NCBI GenBank assembly: GCA_008694505.1
Contig: VZDJ01000174.1
Span: 9,702,286-9,766,285 of the forward strand
Reading direction: 5' to 3'
DNA from: Cyanoderma ruficeps
Lineage: Eukaryota > Chordata > Aves > Passeriformes > Timaliidae
Length of the DNA: 64,000 nucleotides
Each line of letters starts with the position of its first letter. Position 1 is the stretch's first letter. Below the pieces are notes generated by a model, which worked only from the letters and a program-made list of their open reading frames with translations, searched no databases and was not told where the DNA came from. The position numbers and the translations under genes were made by a program. Shown here piece after piece: positions 1 through 13,165 of this stretch.

Positions 1-786
1 TTGACCATCAGGGAAAGCTGGGATGGAGCACGAGGCCCCGGGATCACAGACAGGCAGAGTAGCTGGGAAAGTGGCAGCTTGTACATTATTGACAAATGGA
101 CTTTAGGCAGGTAGGAGCTTTAAAGAGACGCTCAGACCCCCATTTGCACACAGGAATGCTCCCGGAAGATCACCAGAAGAGACAGTTTCCTATTCAATAC
201 AGCAGGAGCTCTCCTGGCTCACAGGTGAGTGCTGTCATGCCTGAAGCCTGCTAGCAGCATCAGAAACTAGAACCAGGCAGGTAACAGCCACCAGCCTCCC
301 AGGATGCCCAGCCCAGGGAAGAAAAGAGGCTTTGCTGAAAAAGCCAGAAGCTTTTGCACATGGAGCAGAGGCCATGGAAGGATGGACACAGCACTGCCTC
401 TGCCACGGGGCATCAGTGTGAGGAGAGAAGCTGTCAGTACTTTGAGTGGAAAGCCCCATTTCTCACAGCACTTCAGAGTCACTAAATAACACATCTTCAC
501 AGCCCTCTGAGGTGCTGCTAAGCACTGACACCCCTCTGATGCAAACAAACTGCAAGATGAATTCTCTGTTCACACTCCACACATTAATTCTGAAATTTCT
601 GAGCGCCTGTCCTTCTCACCAGCAGAGAACTACAGAACAATGCCATACTGAACATTTGAACCAGATTTTGTAAATGAACATTTTGTTTAAAAAAACCCCA
701 AAACAATTCAATTGCAAAAAAAGCAGCTCCCAAGCAGAGCTACACATACACAGTGCCCTTCCCATGGGAGGGTTACACAGGGCATG

Positions 787-898
787 TCTGTAAACTCCAA
801 AATAATTGCCATTTTTGCATTCTGCAGCCTCAGTGCTATTAAGACAGATGAAAACTAAGCAAGAAGACAATTAACTGTACAAAAAGGGAATGTCACTT
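787..898. repeat. Duplicated intronic sequence, copy A
   Basis: This block of about 112 bp recurs almost unchanged at 6,181-6,297 in the same orientation. Aligning by eye gives about five substitutions, one 1-bp indel and a difference in T-run length. The flanks are not similar. I do not recognise it as a known avian repeat family, and it carries no open frame conserved between the copies. Confidence 0.8.
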
Positions 899-2456
899 GG
901 TTTCTTCTCCTGGGATGGGGGTTTTATTTTACCTTAGACAAAGAACACTGAGCAGAGACCCTACAGCAGTGAGACCTGCTTAGGGCCTGTGGTGGAACTA
1001 GCCACACTCTCAGTTCTCCAGAGTTTCAAACATTTCCCACATCACATGGTTGTTCCTGCTTTCAGAAGAGACTTCCCTCCTCCAGTGCCTCATGTTCCCA
1101 AAGCGGGTACATGTGAAATTGAGCTTGCCAGCACAGCAGTGCTGATTTCCCCCTTATTTTATGAGCACAGGAGCTGTGGTGTGGCAGCTCGTTCTCTCTG
1201 TGTTCCAAGTTGCTATCTGAGAGTGGGCAAAAAGCACCACGAGGTTCTCTTCCCCTCTCATGACAGCCTGCTGAAGATTTGCTGTGACAAAATAATCCTC
1301 GATGAATTACTGATTCAGTCTCTCCAGAACACCCTCTGGAGTGGAGAGGGAGCCCGTGCCAAAAACTCTGCACCCGCCAAGAGAAATGGCACCATGTGCT
1401 CCTGGCAGAGGCAGGGAGTGGGAAGAAATCAGAACCCCTTCACCAGTGCACAGCCACAGCTGCCTCTTCCACCCCCAAAATCAAATCAAGACAACATTTC
1501 TCTGGGGTTTGTGAAGACCATCCAGATTGCACACTCAGGTTGCTGAGCATTCTGCAGCACGAAGCCTGTTTCTCTTCCTTGCTTCCCCCACACCCTTAAA
1601 ATACCACTCAAAATCTGGACAAATGTTTGAATGAGGCCGGTTCCTCCCCCACAGCCCTTGATTTAGCACAGTTCTTGAAAAAAAAAAAACCCTGAATGAT
1701 GGAGTTTTTATTTATCCACGGAGCTGGAATGGCAGCCTTCTGGTTTGTCTGCTTTTTAACTGAGATGACAGCCATATGCAAAAATCAGAAGCGTTATATT
1801 GCAAGCTCTAAAAAGTTCTTAAATGTTATTATTTACAAAGCCTTTGCTGGGGATGTGTCTCAAAAAGACAGATTTCCTCAAAATGCAGCCTGAGAGCAAA
1901 ACCTTTTCACATTTGATGCTTAACAGCTACAGGAGGAGCATATCTTCATCAGAACCTGGACTTTATGTTACAAAATATACAAAATTTAAGAGGATCAAAA
2001 AACACTGTGGCCAAAACAGCAAAGGTTTGTAGCATTAACCTAAACACCAACACACTGGACCCTGCCAAAAGATGCCAAAATCACCTTTAACCCTGAAGCA
2101 GCTCTTTTGCAAAAATTAACCTCTCTGGAAAGGATTGACACCAGGAAAAGACACACCCCAGCAAAAACCCAGGACAGGACCCCACTCAGTGCTTCCCACA
2201 GGAGCTGAAAACAGAAGAGCTGTCCCAGCTCTGAGACCAAGGTTGCAAATACCAAACAGCACTCAGAGATGCAAATCAGAACCGAGAAACAGCTCTAAAA
2301 ATCAAGATGCTTTCCTGCTGTCTAAACCAGGCACAGACCACAGAAAATGCACCGAAGTGTTCCAGCGGGGAGCTGCATTTTGTGGATCAGCTCCTTTCCC
2401 CATCAGGTACCAGAAGGTTGATCTAGCATCCCTGAGGCAACGGCATCATCTGGGTC

Positions 2457-2481
2457 ATAAATAATAATAAAAATAATAATA
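2457..2481. repeat. (ATA)n microsatellite
   Basis: A short run of AT-rich trinucleotides of the type ATA/AAT, interrupted once. It lies at the left edge of the CpG-richer block that follows. Confidence 0.75.
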
Positions 2482-2569
2482 AATTTGAAGAGCAGCCCTC
2501 TGACTGTGTGCTTGGCAGCCCTCCAGCGAGCTAATTTCCTCAGCTGCTCCCATGATAACAATGACACAG

Positions 2570-3010
2570 ACTAATGCAAGCTCGGCTCCGCTCGTGCTGC
2601 ACCAACATCCCCGACGGCGTTTACCATCAGTATGGAGCTCAATGAGATAGGAGGATCTCTCCACGGGGCTCCCGGAATCCTCGAAGTAGATGGCAGGAGG
2701 CAGCTCTCTCCACTGCATGGCAGCCGCCGGTGCTCGCAGCCGGGCACAGCCCCAGCTCCTCCCGCCTCCCCTCCGAAAGCCGATCCTCGATCTCGCGGCT
2801 TCCTCAAGGGAAAGCTCCGCACAGAAAAGCTCCGTGCTGCCTGCAGGACTGAACGGCTTCTCTCTCCCCTCCCCTCTGAGTGAGGAAGGTGGCTCAGACC
2901 TCAGCGAGATCCTTTCCCTGGGTGTTTCCGAGGGCGAGATTTTGGAAGGTTGAGCTGCAGGACGAGGAGCCGCTGCCAGGCACAAGCGTGCTGGGACGCG
3001 TGTGCTGCGC
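2570..3010. promoter_or_regulatory. CpG-richer block inside TPCN1 intron 1
   Basis: CpG dinucleotides and GC content rise clearly here against the AT-richer intron on both sides. Open frames occur on both strands but none resembles a known protein and none has obvious family exon boundaries. It could be an alternative first exon or promoter of TPCN1, or an enhancer. The sequence alone does not decide. Confidence 0.3.
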
Positions 3011-4423
3011 TCTGGTGTTTTGGCATTTAGCACAACTTGCTCACCAGCGAGCACGATGAGCTAACGGGAGAGAGGAGTCCAAAGTGCTGAGCAGGCAGCA
3101 CAGCGAGGAATCTCCAGCACAAAAAATAATAAAAAAAAAAGAAAACAGGTATTTCGTGGAAGTTCGCAGCGCAAGGGGCACACCAAAGGAAGCGAACTGA
3201 GCGGGTCACAGATGGCAAAGCTTCCTTCCTTACACTTGTGTAACTTATCCCAGCCGTTCCCTGAAAAGAGACACAGGGAGGGGAAAAAAAGAAAAGAGGG
3301 GAAAAAAAAAAAAAAGAAAACAAAAAGGAAAAGCAAAACCAGCTGGCTGCTTACACAAGGCATCCGGAACGAGACTGCCGGGACTCCAGCATTTCCATTC
3401 AGTGCAGCGGAGCATGCTCCTGTGTAAATAGTTTCCATATGTCATCATTACAATAAAAAACAAAAAAACAAGGAAGAAAGAGAAGGAGCATAAACTTTCC
3501 AGAGCCCAAACCTCTCCCTCTGCAAAACAAATTCCCTGCTTAGGGGAAGGAAAAACTCTCCATGGGCTGAGAGCAAACAAACTCCTCTCTTTCGGAGGAG
3601 CTCATGCAGCCATGGGGGATCTCCTGGGCAGAGCTGAGAGGGGAATAAGGGACAGAAAACATCCACAGGAGGCTGGGATAAATCACCCTTCCCAGCCAGC
3701 TATTATATATCAAACTGAAGTCATTCTGGAATTCCATGGGGCTTGGTGTCTGCACTTCTTTAAATAAATAATATTTTTTTAAAAAATTCCAATAAACTGG
3801 TAACCTCCTACAAATTCAAAGAGTTATAAACAAACCCTACTGAGCAGCTCTTCCATTTGCCTCGGAGCTCCCCCAGTCTGGCTCTCATTAGCCAGTTTGC
3901 CAGATGTTCTGTTTTCCAGATAGCACACACTTTTTTATGGCCTTGCACTGAAACAGACTGAGATTCCCTAACTGGCTCACTGCCTGGCTCCAAAGCCTTC
4001 ACTGGACTTACCAAGGCTTTCTCCTAAATGGCTGAGGATGCTTTGGATGCTAATTTCCATCCTGCCCAGATATTGCTATTTTAGCAAGTACACCTATGAT
4101 GACAGAACACTGCAGGACATGTGAAGGCAGAAGTGACTTAAATCGGCAAAAAATATCCTTATTGTGTCATTCATACTGTTCCCACATCACGTGTGGAGTC
4201 CATGAAAGATGCAATATGCAAGTCACTCCAGTGAGTCCCATGTGCGAGCAAAAAAAGAAATGCCAGGGACACACGACTTTGGAGACAGGAAACACCTTCA
4301 TTCACGTGGCCTTGCAAGGTCCCTGAGTCACCAAAAGAGGGAAGAGGAAGGAAGGCATCACCTCCTGCATTTGGGAAAGGTCAAACTGTCCAGGTCACAC
4401 GGTCTGGGCAGCTCCAGTCATCA

Positions 4424-4515
4424 GTGTGTTCAAGGCTGGATGGGGCTTGGAGCAACCTGTTCCAGTGGAATGTGTGTGTTCCTTCCAATCCAAAGCATTC
4501 TGTGATTTTACCATT
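4424..4515 (+). mobile_element. CR1 LINE 3' end fragment
   Basis: The stretch reads as the usual 3' end of avian CR1 in plus orientation: the AAGGCTGGATGGGGCTTGGA block, then CCTTCCAATCCAAAGCATTC, then a degenerate ATTCTGTGATT tail. It is 5'-truncated and diverged. The left boundary is approximate. Confidence 0.75.
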
Positions 4516-5728
4516 CTACCATTCACTTGGAGCCATTTTTTTTCCAGGCTTTGCATTCCTCACTGCCATAACCCCTTCTGTTTCTCACACCCTCCATCTT
4601 CACTGGATCTGTCATTCCCAAAGTCAGCCACAGAGCCCAAGCCTTCAGTTTAATACAAACCTCAGCAGGCAGCCCACAGCACTGAACAGGAGCCCATGGA
4701 AGAAGACAGGTCCCAGAAGGATCAAAGGCTCTCTTGGCGCTCCTGGATCTCCTGAGCTCACATCCAAGACCTGTCCCAGTGCAGGGTCCCTGTGCTGGCT
4801 GAGGTTTGTGGCTCTCCCAGTGACATTGCTCCCTGAGGCTGAGGTGAGGATGGACAGGGGGCAGGAGAAGGACAGCACTCCAGCACTCCTCTCTCCTGGA
4901 AAGCTCTCACCAGCTGCACCACAGGGAACACTCACTACAGAAGGTACAAATCCATAAAAAACCATGGAAACAAGGTAGATGCCTATCCTTCCCCAACACA
5001 ATCTGTGCAGGCATCTTCAGTCCCAAAGCCAAGATTTTAAGTCAAGTATTGGAGTTGTCCCAGCACCAATGATGGCATTTTCCCTTCCAAGGGCTCACAG
5101 GCCATGTAGCTTCACCTCCAGAGAATTAATCTTCCCCCCCCTCCAAGGAGGCTGATAAGGAACTGCTCCTTCCAAGCACTCAGGCACAAACACACATGCA
5201 CTTGTCTCTTCAAGGCCAGGCTCACCTACCCAGGAGAAAAAAAAAGCTGGAAGCTGCCTGGAAAGCACAGCTGGTCTGGCACTTGGCCACACATCTCAGA
5301 GGTGAGGCAGACAGACAGGGAAATCACTGCCTTCACTGCCTGATTGCCAGTTCAGCACCGTGCCAACGGGAGCATGGCAGGACTTTGCAGCCCAAAATGT
5401 CTTAGTGCCTGTCCTGTGTCAGGGGACATTGTGGGAAGGAATAGAACAGCCATGGGGAAGTCTGAACAATTTGCTGTCAGTTTGTTGCCCAGGAGAAAAA
5501 GGGCATCTCCAACAGAGAGCAGTGCCAAGCCCTTCTGCTACAAGAGAAATAATCAACTTTGGAATATTTCGAGCCAACGTAACTGAGTCATGCTCTTCCT
5601 TGGAGACAACAGCACAGCAGAAACATATGCAAAGGCCTCAGGGCCCTTTGTCTTACTGTATTCTCACAGCACTCGCTGTGAAGCTCAACAAATAAAGTCA
5701 CTTCAGCTTCCTATTTAACACAGGAAAG

Positions 5729-5749
5729 TTTTTTTTTTAAAAAAAAAAA
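5729..5749. repeat. T10A11 palindromic run
   Basis: Ten T followed directly by eleven A, a perfect homopolymer palindrome. It is followed by a short CpG-containing stretch (about 5,750-5,820). Such runs are prone to length error in assemblies. Confidence 0.8.
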
Positions 5750-6180
5750 TATACGGATGTTGCCGCTTCCTGCCAGCGGTAAAAGGCGACCGTCCTCGCC
5801 TCGACTCGAGGATGCAGCGAGTTCCTCCAGCCCCAACACAAGCTCACACCATGCCTTCAGCACCACAGGGAGCTGAATCCTCGTGAAGGAGGAGCAGATG
5901 TCCCTCAGCATGGTAAGTCACATTTTATATATCATTGCCTCTTCTCAGCCGTGCTGCCGAGCTCCTTCCACGGCAGACAGCTTACGCCCAGCACTGTTTC
6001 ATTAGGGGAGCACTGTGTCCCGGCCAACATCTGCACTGCACACATGTAAAACCCCCGGTGCACGAGATGAGCCCCGTGCCAGAAGAGCTGCAGCATGGTA
6101 GGAAATGGTTTAGTCCCAGTAGAGAGCCTGGCTCCATCCAGCTCTCACTCTGAGTGAGGCAGAGCCAGTTAACCCTTTGC

Positions 6181-6314
6181 TCTGTAAACTCCAAAATAAT
6201 TGCCATTTTTTTTTTTGCATTCTGCAGCCTCAGTGCTGTTAAGGCAGACGAAAACTAAGCGAGAAGACAATTACTGTACAAAAAGTGAATGTCACTTCAA
6301 AAAGTGAATGCCAC
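6181..6314. repeat. Duplicated intronic sequence, copy B, with short tandem tail
   Basis: Second copy of the block at 787-898, with a longer T run. Its 3' end is extended by a tandem repeat of the last 16 or so bases (AAAAAGTGAATGTCAC, then AAAAAGTGAATGCCAC). Orientation is the same as copy A. The two copies are about 5.4 kb apart in one intron. Confidence 0.8.
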
Positions 6315-9300
6315 GGGAGACGGGCCATGATGATTCACTTGGATATTCACTTCCTGCACCACCCTCTTGGAGACAGAGACATTTGTAAGGAGGAATTTAA
6401 AATAAAATAAAATTAAATTAAAGACTTCCAGGAAAATAAGGATGAGGATAATTTTACCAATCTACAGCAGCCAAGCTCAGTTGGTTGGAGATCCTCATCT
6501 GTGCAGTTCACTGCCTTGTCTCCCCAGGACACCTGCTCTCCTCTGATCTCATCCCTGAGTCACTCTGGCTTTTTTTTTTTTTCTTTCTCTCTTGAAATAT
6601 TATGTGGGAAGTTTTGGCCAGGGATCATGTTTGATCCTGGGACAACTTTCACTCCTGAATACATAGCAGCAAGAGGCAGAGGGGCAGATCCCTCCTTTTT
6701 GGGATCCATAACTAGGTTAGCAAGACTTCAGCAGCTGAAGATGAACTGACAGACACAAAGCACCCCCTGTATAAGCCCTGTTCCACAAAGCTGCCTCCTG
6801 ACAGATGTGGGATTAAATCCTCCTGCATCTGAGAGTCCATGAAATATCACAGGGAGAGCTGGAACCAGGCATTCCTTCAGTGTAAAACTGTGGAACACAG
6901 GAGTTGCTGCTTGTTAACAGAGCTGCAAAGTCAAATCCAAAGCACTCTTATTCAGTAGAAGTCCCACAAAATGAAAGGTTGCGTTAGGAAGCTATAATTA
7001 AGAATCTCACTTGTGTCAAGCCAAATTGCTGCCGGTTTCATATCCTTTATTTCTTATCTTAACAAATGAACCACAACACCACAAAAAGGAGAAGCCAAAG
7101 CCACAACAGAAGGATCACCTACAACTCACATTATCCATCCTTTCAGCAGCCAATGCGCTCCATAACCTCATCAGTGCGATCGTATCACGGCAACAAAGGC
7201 TTTACACACACTGAGATAAAATTATACCATAACTGGAATTAAATGTCTGAGTCATTGAGGGGCTCCATGGAACAACTAATGAATGGGAAAAACAATTGGA
7301 AACAGTTAAGGCTTTGCTGAACCGAACCAAAAAGGAGAAAGGGAAGAGACAACTCTGCCTGAGGCAGAGAGAGAGGCCAGACGTGAAATACACACACACA
7401 CACTTTCCTAATTCATAATTTTTGAGGAAGTAACGGAAAGAGACAATATCAGAGTCCCTCAGCTATAGCATTTCTTTAACATATCCTGTTACATGAAGGA
7501 ATTTCCTCTTTTTGTTCCAAAAAGGGAAACCAGCATCTCCTGCTTTTAACACATTAAAGATCTGCTTTGGCTTCGGTAACAACACGATGTCAGCAGTTTA
7601 AGAGCACGTTCCTCATTTCAATTCTCCAAAGCAGAGCCTTTGGATTTCCCTGATGCAGTTTGGAAAGATGTTTGATTAAGCTGCAATCTGGCCTTTTTAA
7701 CGAGAGCAGTGTGCTGCCAGGACTGACTGCCAGCTCCAGCCACCAGCAGCTCCCCAGGGAAGTCACAGAGTTAGCAGTGGGAAGCAGAGAGGAAGCTCTT
7801 CCCTTTGGGAGAAACCAGGATTAATTTGGGTAACAAACCCCCAGCATGGCCAAAGCAGCACTAGAATGAAGAAGGCAGTAATAAGGTATGTGCCTTACTG
7901 ACCTTTTTCTTCCTGAAGAAAGAGGGATAGCAGGAAAACGACATAAATTTAAAAGTTAAATAACAAACTCTCAACATCTTACCGTGACAGGCTGAGACCA
8001 ATTAAAGTTATTTGCTGTGGTGCAGCAGTGATAAGGAGGTAATTGTGTTTTGTAGTGTTAGAACACGACTCCACCACGCTGATTCCTTTGAAATACAACA
8101 CTGCCACATCTCCTCTGCCTTGTCTTTCAGACAGGAAAGTGAAGCTGCCAACTTCAGAGGAAGACACATGTAAAGGAGCAGGGAAAACCCCAGCCCCGAG
8201 TGCTGAGGAACTGTTCTCCATTAGGGAAAAAAAGGCTTCTGCACATGTGGTGGAAAGCACTGCTGGCAGGAACTGGAGGTTGCATTTAATGGCTGGAGAG
8301 GAAGGAAGGAGTTCAACCACTAATGTGACATCTGCTGAACAGCTGCTTTTCCCTCAACCGGTCCTACAGCCCTCACACTGAACCACATCTCCACAAAATG
8401 AACAACTTTGACTTCAAAAGTCTTCCACACACACAAAAAAATGTCCTTTGAATCCAGGTTTTAGAAGAGCTACTGCTGGCTACCCACTGTTTTGCCTGGA
8501 AATTTTGGCTGGCTGGCCTGCAATCTCCTGCCTGGTGCACAACACCTTCTGGGGCTGGAAGAAAGTCACAGTCACTGCAATGTACAGACTGCCTCAGCTG
8601 CAGCCTTAAAAATCAAAAGTCATTTGCTGATTTTTAAATGCCAACCTTTAGAATGAGCTGTTTAATCTATATTTACCGTGGGGATGGAAGAATAGGTCAT
8701 ACAATGACTGTGTCATCTGGCTTTTCAGCAAATATAGAATACATTCAGTATTTCTTAAGCTTCCCTGTAGCACTATTGGAGTGTTAAACCCTGAACTCCT
8801 GACAGGCTGGAATAACTTAATATGCTTATTTATTTCTCAAGTCCTTTAGAGCACCTTTAACTCTGCTGACCACATTTCTCTTCAGGCTTTTCCTCCACTC
8901 CCAGGTGCTATTCCTTCATTTGATACATATTTATCTCCATATCTGTATATCTTTTGTGTTAGCTAGCCCAGGCATGCTGGTACTGTGACTTTTTGCTGCC
9001 TCTCCAACAGCTTTGGAGCTTCCATGAACGTTTCTGTCCTCTATGCATTCATGCTGCCTCAAAGTATAGAAAATTTTGAAGGGTTAAGTCTTCTCCTTTG
9101 CAACCACTAGAGATAAGGTCCTGCCACCAGCCTTGTGTTTGAAAGGAAAGGGCTTTGACTTGGCCACTTCACCCCTCAAATGTCAAAATTTTCCTCAGTG
9201 CTCCCACTTCCAGCATTGATCACTTAGTCTTAATTCTGCAGGCATTTCTTCATTTGGTTAATGAAGACTGGGAACACATTTGTGCACTCTAGTGGAATCC

Positions 9301-9699
9301 ACTTTGCTCTCGTGCCATAAACTTTCCCAGGTCTGTGGGGGATAGTGAAAACGCTCCCTCTCTGCAGAACAGCTACAGTTGGAATAAAACACAGGGATTC
9401 CCAAGTGGCAGTGCAGAAACACACATGTTATGTGGGAAACACGAGTGCAGCTGACATGTCCACCCCACAGAATCAGGGGCTTTAACACGGCTGTGCAGAG
9501 ACACACATCCTAAATTTTCTTTCCCCACACATAAGCAGGAGAGAAAAAGCCTTTTGTTCCACACAGCCATCACCAGATCGTGACTGTAAAAGCAGCACTG
9601 GATGCTCCAAACCCCCACGGTGTGATTCAAACCACAGCATCTCCTCTTGCCACGCTCAGCATCTGTCCCCAAGCTCACCTTTGCTGCCTGCCTGTCCCC

Positions 9700-10222
9700 C
9701 CATCTAGTGGTTTTATGTTTGCTGAATTTTGTTTGCTAAATGTAGTGTAGTGGTTTGAGTGTATACTTTCTTTTTTTATTTATTTTTTGTGAGATATGAT
9801 NNNNNNNNNNNNNNNNNNNNNNNNNNNNNNNNNNNNNNNNNNNNNNNNNNNNNNNNNNCTAAATACTTCTTTTCCTTTTATAAACTGTTTACTTTCTTAT
9901 AAACACTACTTGTGATTTTTAGTTAGTTTTACTATTTAAACATAATTTTTCATTATTTTGTGAGAAGAGTCTCTCTAGAGTCTCATGGAGATATTTGCTA
10001 TAGGGAAAAAAACCAGTCAGGTGGCTCTTAATGTCACCAATTTGCAATTGCTTGGAATTTCTGCAGATTGTGCAGTTTTGCTTATTAGTAGCTTTTCTTT
10101 TGGCTGCTCATGGGCTTTTTAGCCTACTTGGGGTTCTGTTTAAGAACGCTTTTTTTAGTATAAAACAAAGATTGTTTTCTTCTATCTCTAAAATTGTCTC
10201 TATCTTGAAAAAAAAAAAGGAG
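9700..10222. mobile_element. T-rich candidate retroelement remnant
   Basis: Composition changes abruptly to T-rich DNA with repeated TAGTGGTTT-like words near 9,705 and 9,750, a TATAAAC sequence after the gap, and an A-run at 10,208-10,218. This resembles avian LTR or leader sequence, but I could not define TG/CA ends or target-site duplications. An N gap at 9,801-9,858 breaks it. It contains no convincing reverse transcriptase, gag or env frame. Confidence 0.35.
9801..9858. other. Assembly gap (58 N)
   Basis: Run of undetermined bases inside the T-rich candidate element. The true length is unknown. Confidence 0.99.
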
Positions 10223-10397
10223 ACGTAACCCCCAGGTGAGGGAGGCACAGGTGCCCCGGCTCCCTGTGGAACTGCTCACCGAGAGCAGATGGCCCCAACC
10301 CCAACGCTGCTCCTGCAGCTCCCCAGAAAGAAAAAAAGCAGCCATGTGAAAACCAGCCTTCCTCTCCACATGCAAAAAGCAATTATGTTAAAGACAC

Positions 10398-10414
10398 AGA
10401 GAGAGAGAGAGAGA
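10398..10414. repeat. (GA)n microsatellite
   Basis: Short uninterrupted GA dinucleotide run in TPCN1 intron 1. Confidence 0.8.
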
Positions 10415-13097
10415 GCCCTGCGAGGTCCAGATCAAAAGCCAGAGACACGGGAGGCAGGAGAAAAGACCGATCAAATTCACCGCACTTTTCCCGGCTTAAG
10501 GATCAGAAATGGAGCGTTCTGCCTCATAAATTCTACTTCCAGCAAATTCAAGCCTAAATCCCCTGAAGGCAATAAGGAAAAGGCAATCAACAACAACTCT
10601 AACCACTTCACAGATGCTCCTGTTTAGTTTATACAGCACTTCTTACAGCATTGAAATGGGTAAAATGGGATTTCAACGCAGGGGGGCTGACGGCAGCAGG
10701 CAGGATTCCTCAGCGAAGATACCAAGGGCAAAGGAAGTTCTGAGAAGCATCATATTGGTTATGATGAGTGAACTCAGCGTGCTCAGCCTTTGCTCATTTT
10801 AATCTGCCAGTACGCAGGCTTGGCTGAACTGAACATCCTGCATCTACAGTGCCTTAAAAATCCACAGGAACCACAAAATGAGGGGGGAAACGAACAAACT
10901 GATGCGTTCCCTGGGAAGCCATGAAAAAACTAATCACTATTTGTTTCCAACTGTTGTTCCGCTTCCTGAGCCAAATGTTTCCAAGTCAGCTGTGGTGGCT
11001 GAGGAGTGACCGGTTCGAGCTGGAAAGCTGACAATTTAAAATTGCAGCTCCAACACTTTCAAACTCCTTAACATCTTTTATAATTCCAGGACCACCTGTT
11101 CAAAAAAGCAGGGCCCTCTGATGACACGACACATGCCCTTAATCCCACATTTTCCAACCAGAGCAATCAGCTCAGGGAGGAAACACCTAAGGGTACCCTG
11201 TTCTGCTCTCACCCCAGAAACGTGGGAGTTGTGCTGGAGAAGAGGCACACAAAGGGCAGGGGCTCCCTCCCTCCCTCACAGCATCAAGACCATCACTCCC
11301 ATCTCCAGGAAGGGAGTGTGGAGCTCCCAGAGTCCTTGCCCCACTCTGCAGTGTCCCCCCTGGATTTACAGCAGGGTGATCTCCATCCCCAGTGCTCCAG
11401 GAGATGACAAAGGAGAAAGAACCATTTGACTCCAGGATAATGGAACACTAACCCAAGTCTTCTCCACCTTGTAGAGGCAGCCACCAGCTCAGATTTGAAC
11501 AGCATGGGGCATTCAAGACAAAAATCACTGGGATTTTTTTTTTTTTCCCCTTCGCTGCGTGAAAGAGTCAACAGTGCAGAGATTCTGTTTGACAGAGCAT
11601 CCTACTGTGAGACACACAACGTGTGCATTGTGCAAACCAATCTCCTGCAGAGCTCGGAAAACAAGGGAGGCTTGGAAAAAATACCCACAATGACTGTGGC
11701 CCTCGATGCCTCCTGGTACTTTACTGTGCTTGGGGTTCCTCCTCTGCAGGCTCCATGCTCACAGGGCCACGGTGAGAATGTCTCCACACAAATGCTTTTG
11801 AGTTTTGGACAACACAGGGCTCTTTCTCGTGAAAGAAAGGCACCAGCTCTACCCAAGTATTTAAGCGCAGCCCTGCCTTAAAACCTGAATCCTCAGGACA
11901 AGCGAGATTCCAGGGGGATGGTTCAGAGCAGAAAGATATTTTTCAGTATTTCTAACATCATAGCAAAAGATCCCCAACATCTTCTAAAAAGCAGCATTTC
12001 CCTCCTTCCTCTGAGCTTACAGAGCTCATCACCCAGGGAAACGAATTGTACTGAAGGAGAAAACAATAATCTCCTTATGTTTGGGGTGTTCGTTTCCCTT
12101 TCCAAGATTTTCACTCCTCACTCATCTCAGAGGCAGTTTTGCTTCGCTTTGCTTGCTTAAAACATTCATTTTAAGTCATCTAGGCCAGGAAAGGATTAGA
12201 GGAGCCCTGGCAGAAGTTGCAGAATGCAAGGCTGTTAGGTCAGAGAAATGAGACTTTCAGAGGCAGAACCAACAATCCACCACAAAACCACCACTCGTGC
12301 TTTGGAAAATAAAAATTCCTCTCCCTATAAATTTTAAGCAGGTGCATATTAAGAAAAATGAATCATGCACAGCAATTCAAAACAGCACCTCCTCATAACA
12401 AAGGAACGAAGCCTCCCTGTCCACTCCCACGCCAGGTGTAACCAGCACTTTCCAGGTGAGATTGTGACCCACAGTGGCTTCACCTGACTTAGCCTAGGTG
12501 CAGGGAGGAGCTGCTCCAGCAGCAGAACCAGCCTGCTTCCCAAAATGAGATCCCAGCCCTGTGCTCTGGCCATGTTTCACCTCTAAAGGCAGCAGCAGAA
12601 GCGCTGCTGCTGCTGGAACTAATTAAAGGCAAATTGGTAGAACTAGGGGCCATGACGTGAGGAAATATCCTGCACAGCATCCAAGAAAGCCACCAGATAA
12701 TCCAAAAGGCTGTTTAAAAGCCTGGCTGTCAGAAATCTTGGAATCTGCCAGGTCCAATGCAAGCAGTTGCTTGTCCCCTCATCCCCTTCACTCCTTCCCC
12801 TTAATTAGCTACAGCATTTCATACCCAGTGCCTCAGTCCAAACACCTCTGAAACCCTTGCTTCCACACAAGGATCAAAACCTCCAGATCCTGAAGGGTTT
12901 ATTCAATCTACCAGGGGGCTGACATTTGAAATGCCTCTTTTCCTCCAAAGGCAGCAAGGCCAGAATGCTCCCACAGCAGTTCAAGAAGCACAGGTCCCAA
13001 GGGTTTGTGTGCTTGCAGCCTTTTCCCAAAGGTCAGGGGTTTATTCTCTGCCTCCTCAGCCCTTTAGGAATTGTTCTACACCTGGAAATCTCACCCA

Positions 13098-13165
13098 TGG
13101 CAGGATGGTGGGATGAGTTCTGAGGCCCCTCCAACCCGAACCATTCTGGGATTCTCTGAGATGAC
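13098..13165 (+). mobile_element. Possible CR1 3' end scrap
   Basis: CCCCTCCAACCCGAACCATT followed by CTGGGATTCTCTGAGATGA resembles the CR1 tail (CCTTCCAACCCAAACCATTC then ATTCTATGATT). Only about 60 bp is recognisable, so this is a low-confidence fragment. Confidence 0.45.

Noticed and set aside
3027..3580. Several minus-strand frames rich in Phe/Leu
   Set aside because: These are translations of A-rich plus-strand homopolymer sequence. They are low complexity without a signal peptide plus mature domain pattern.
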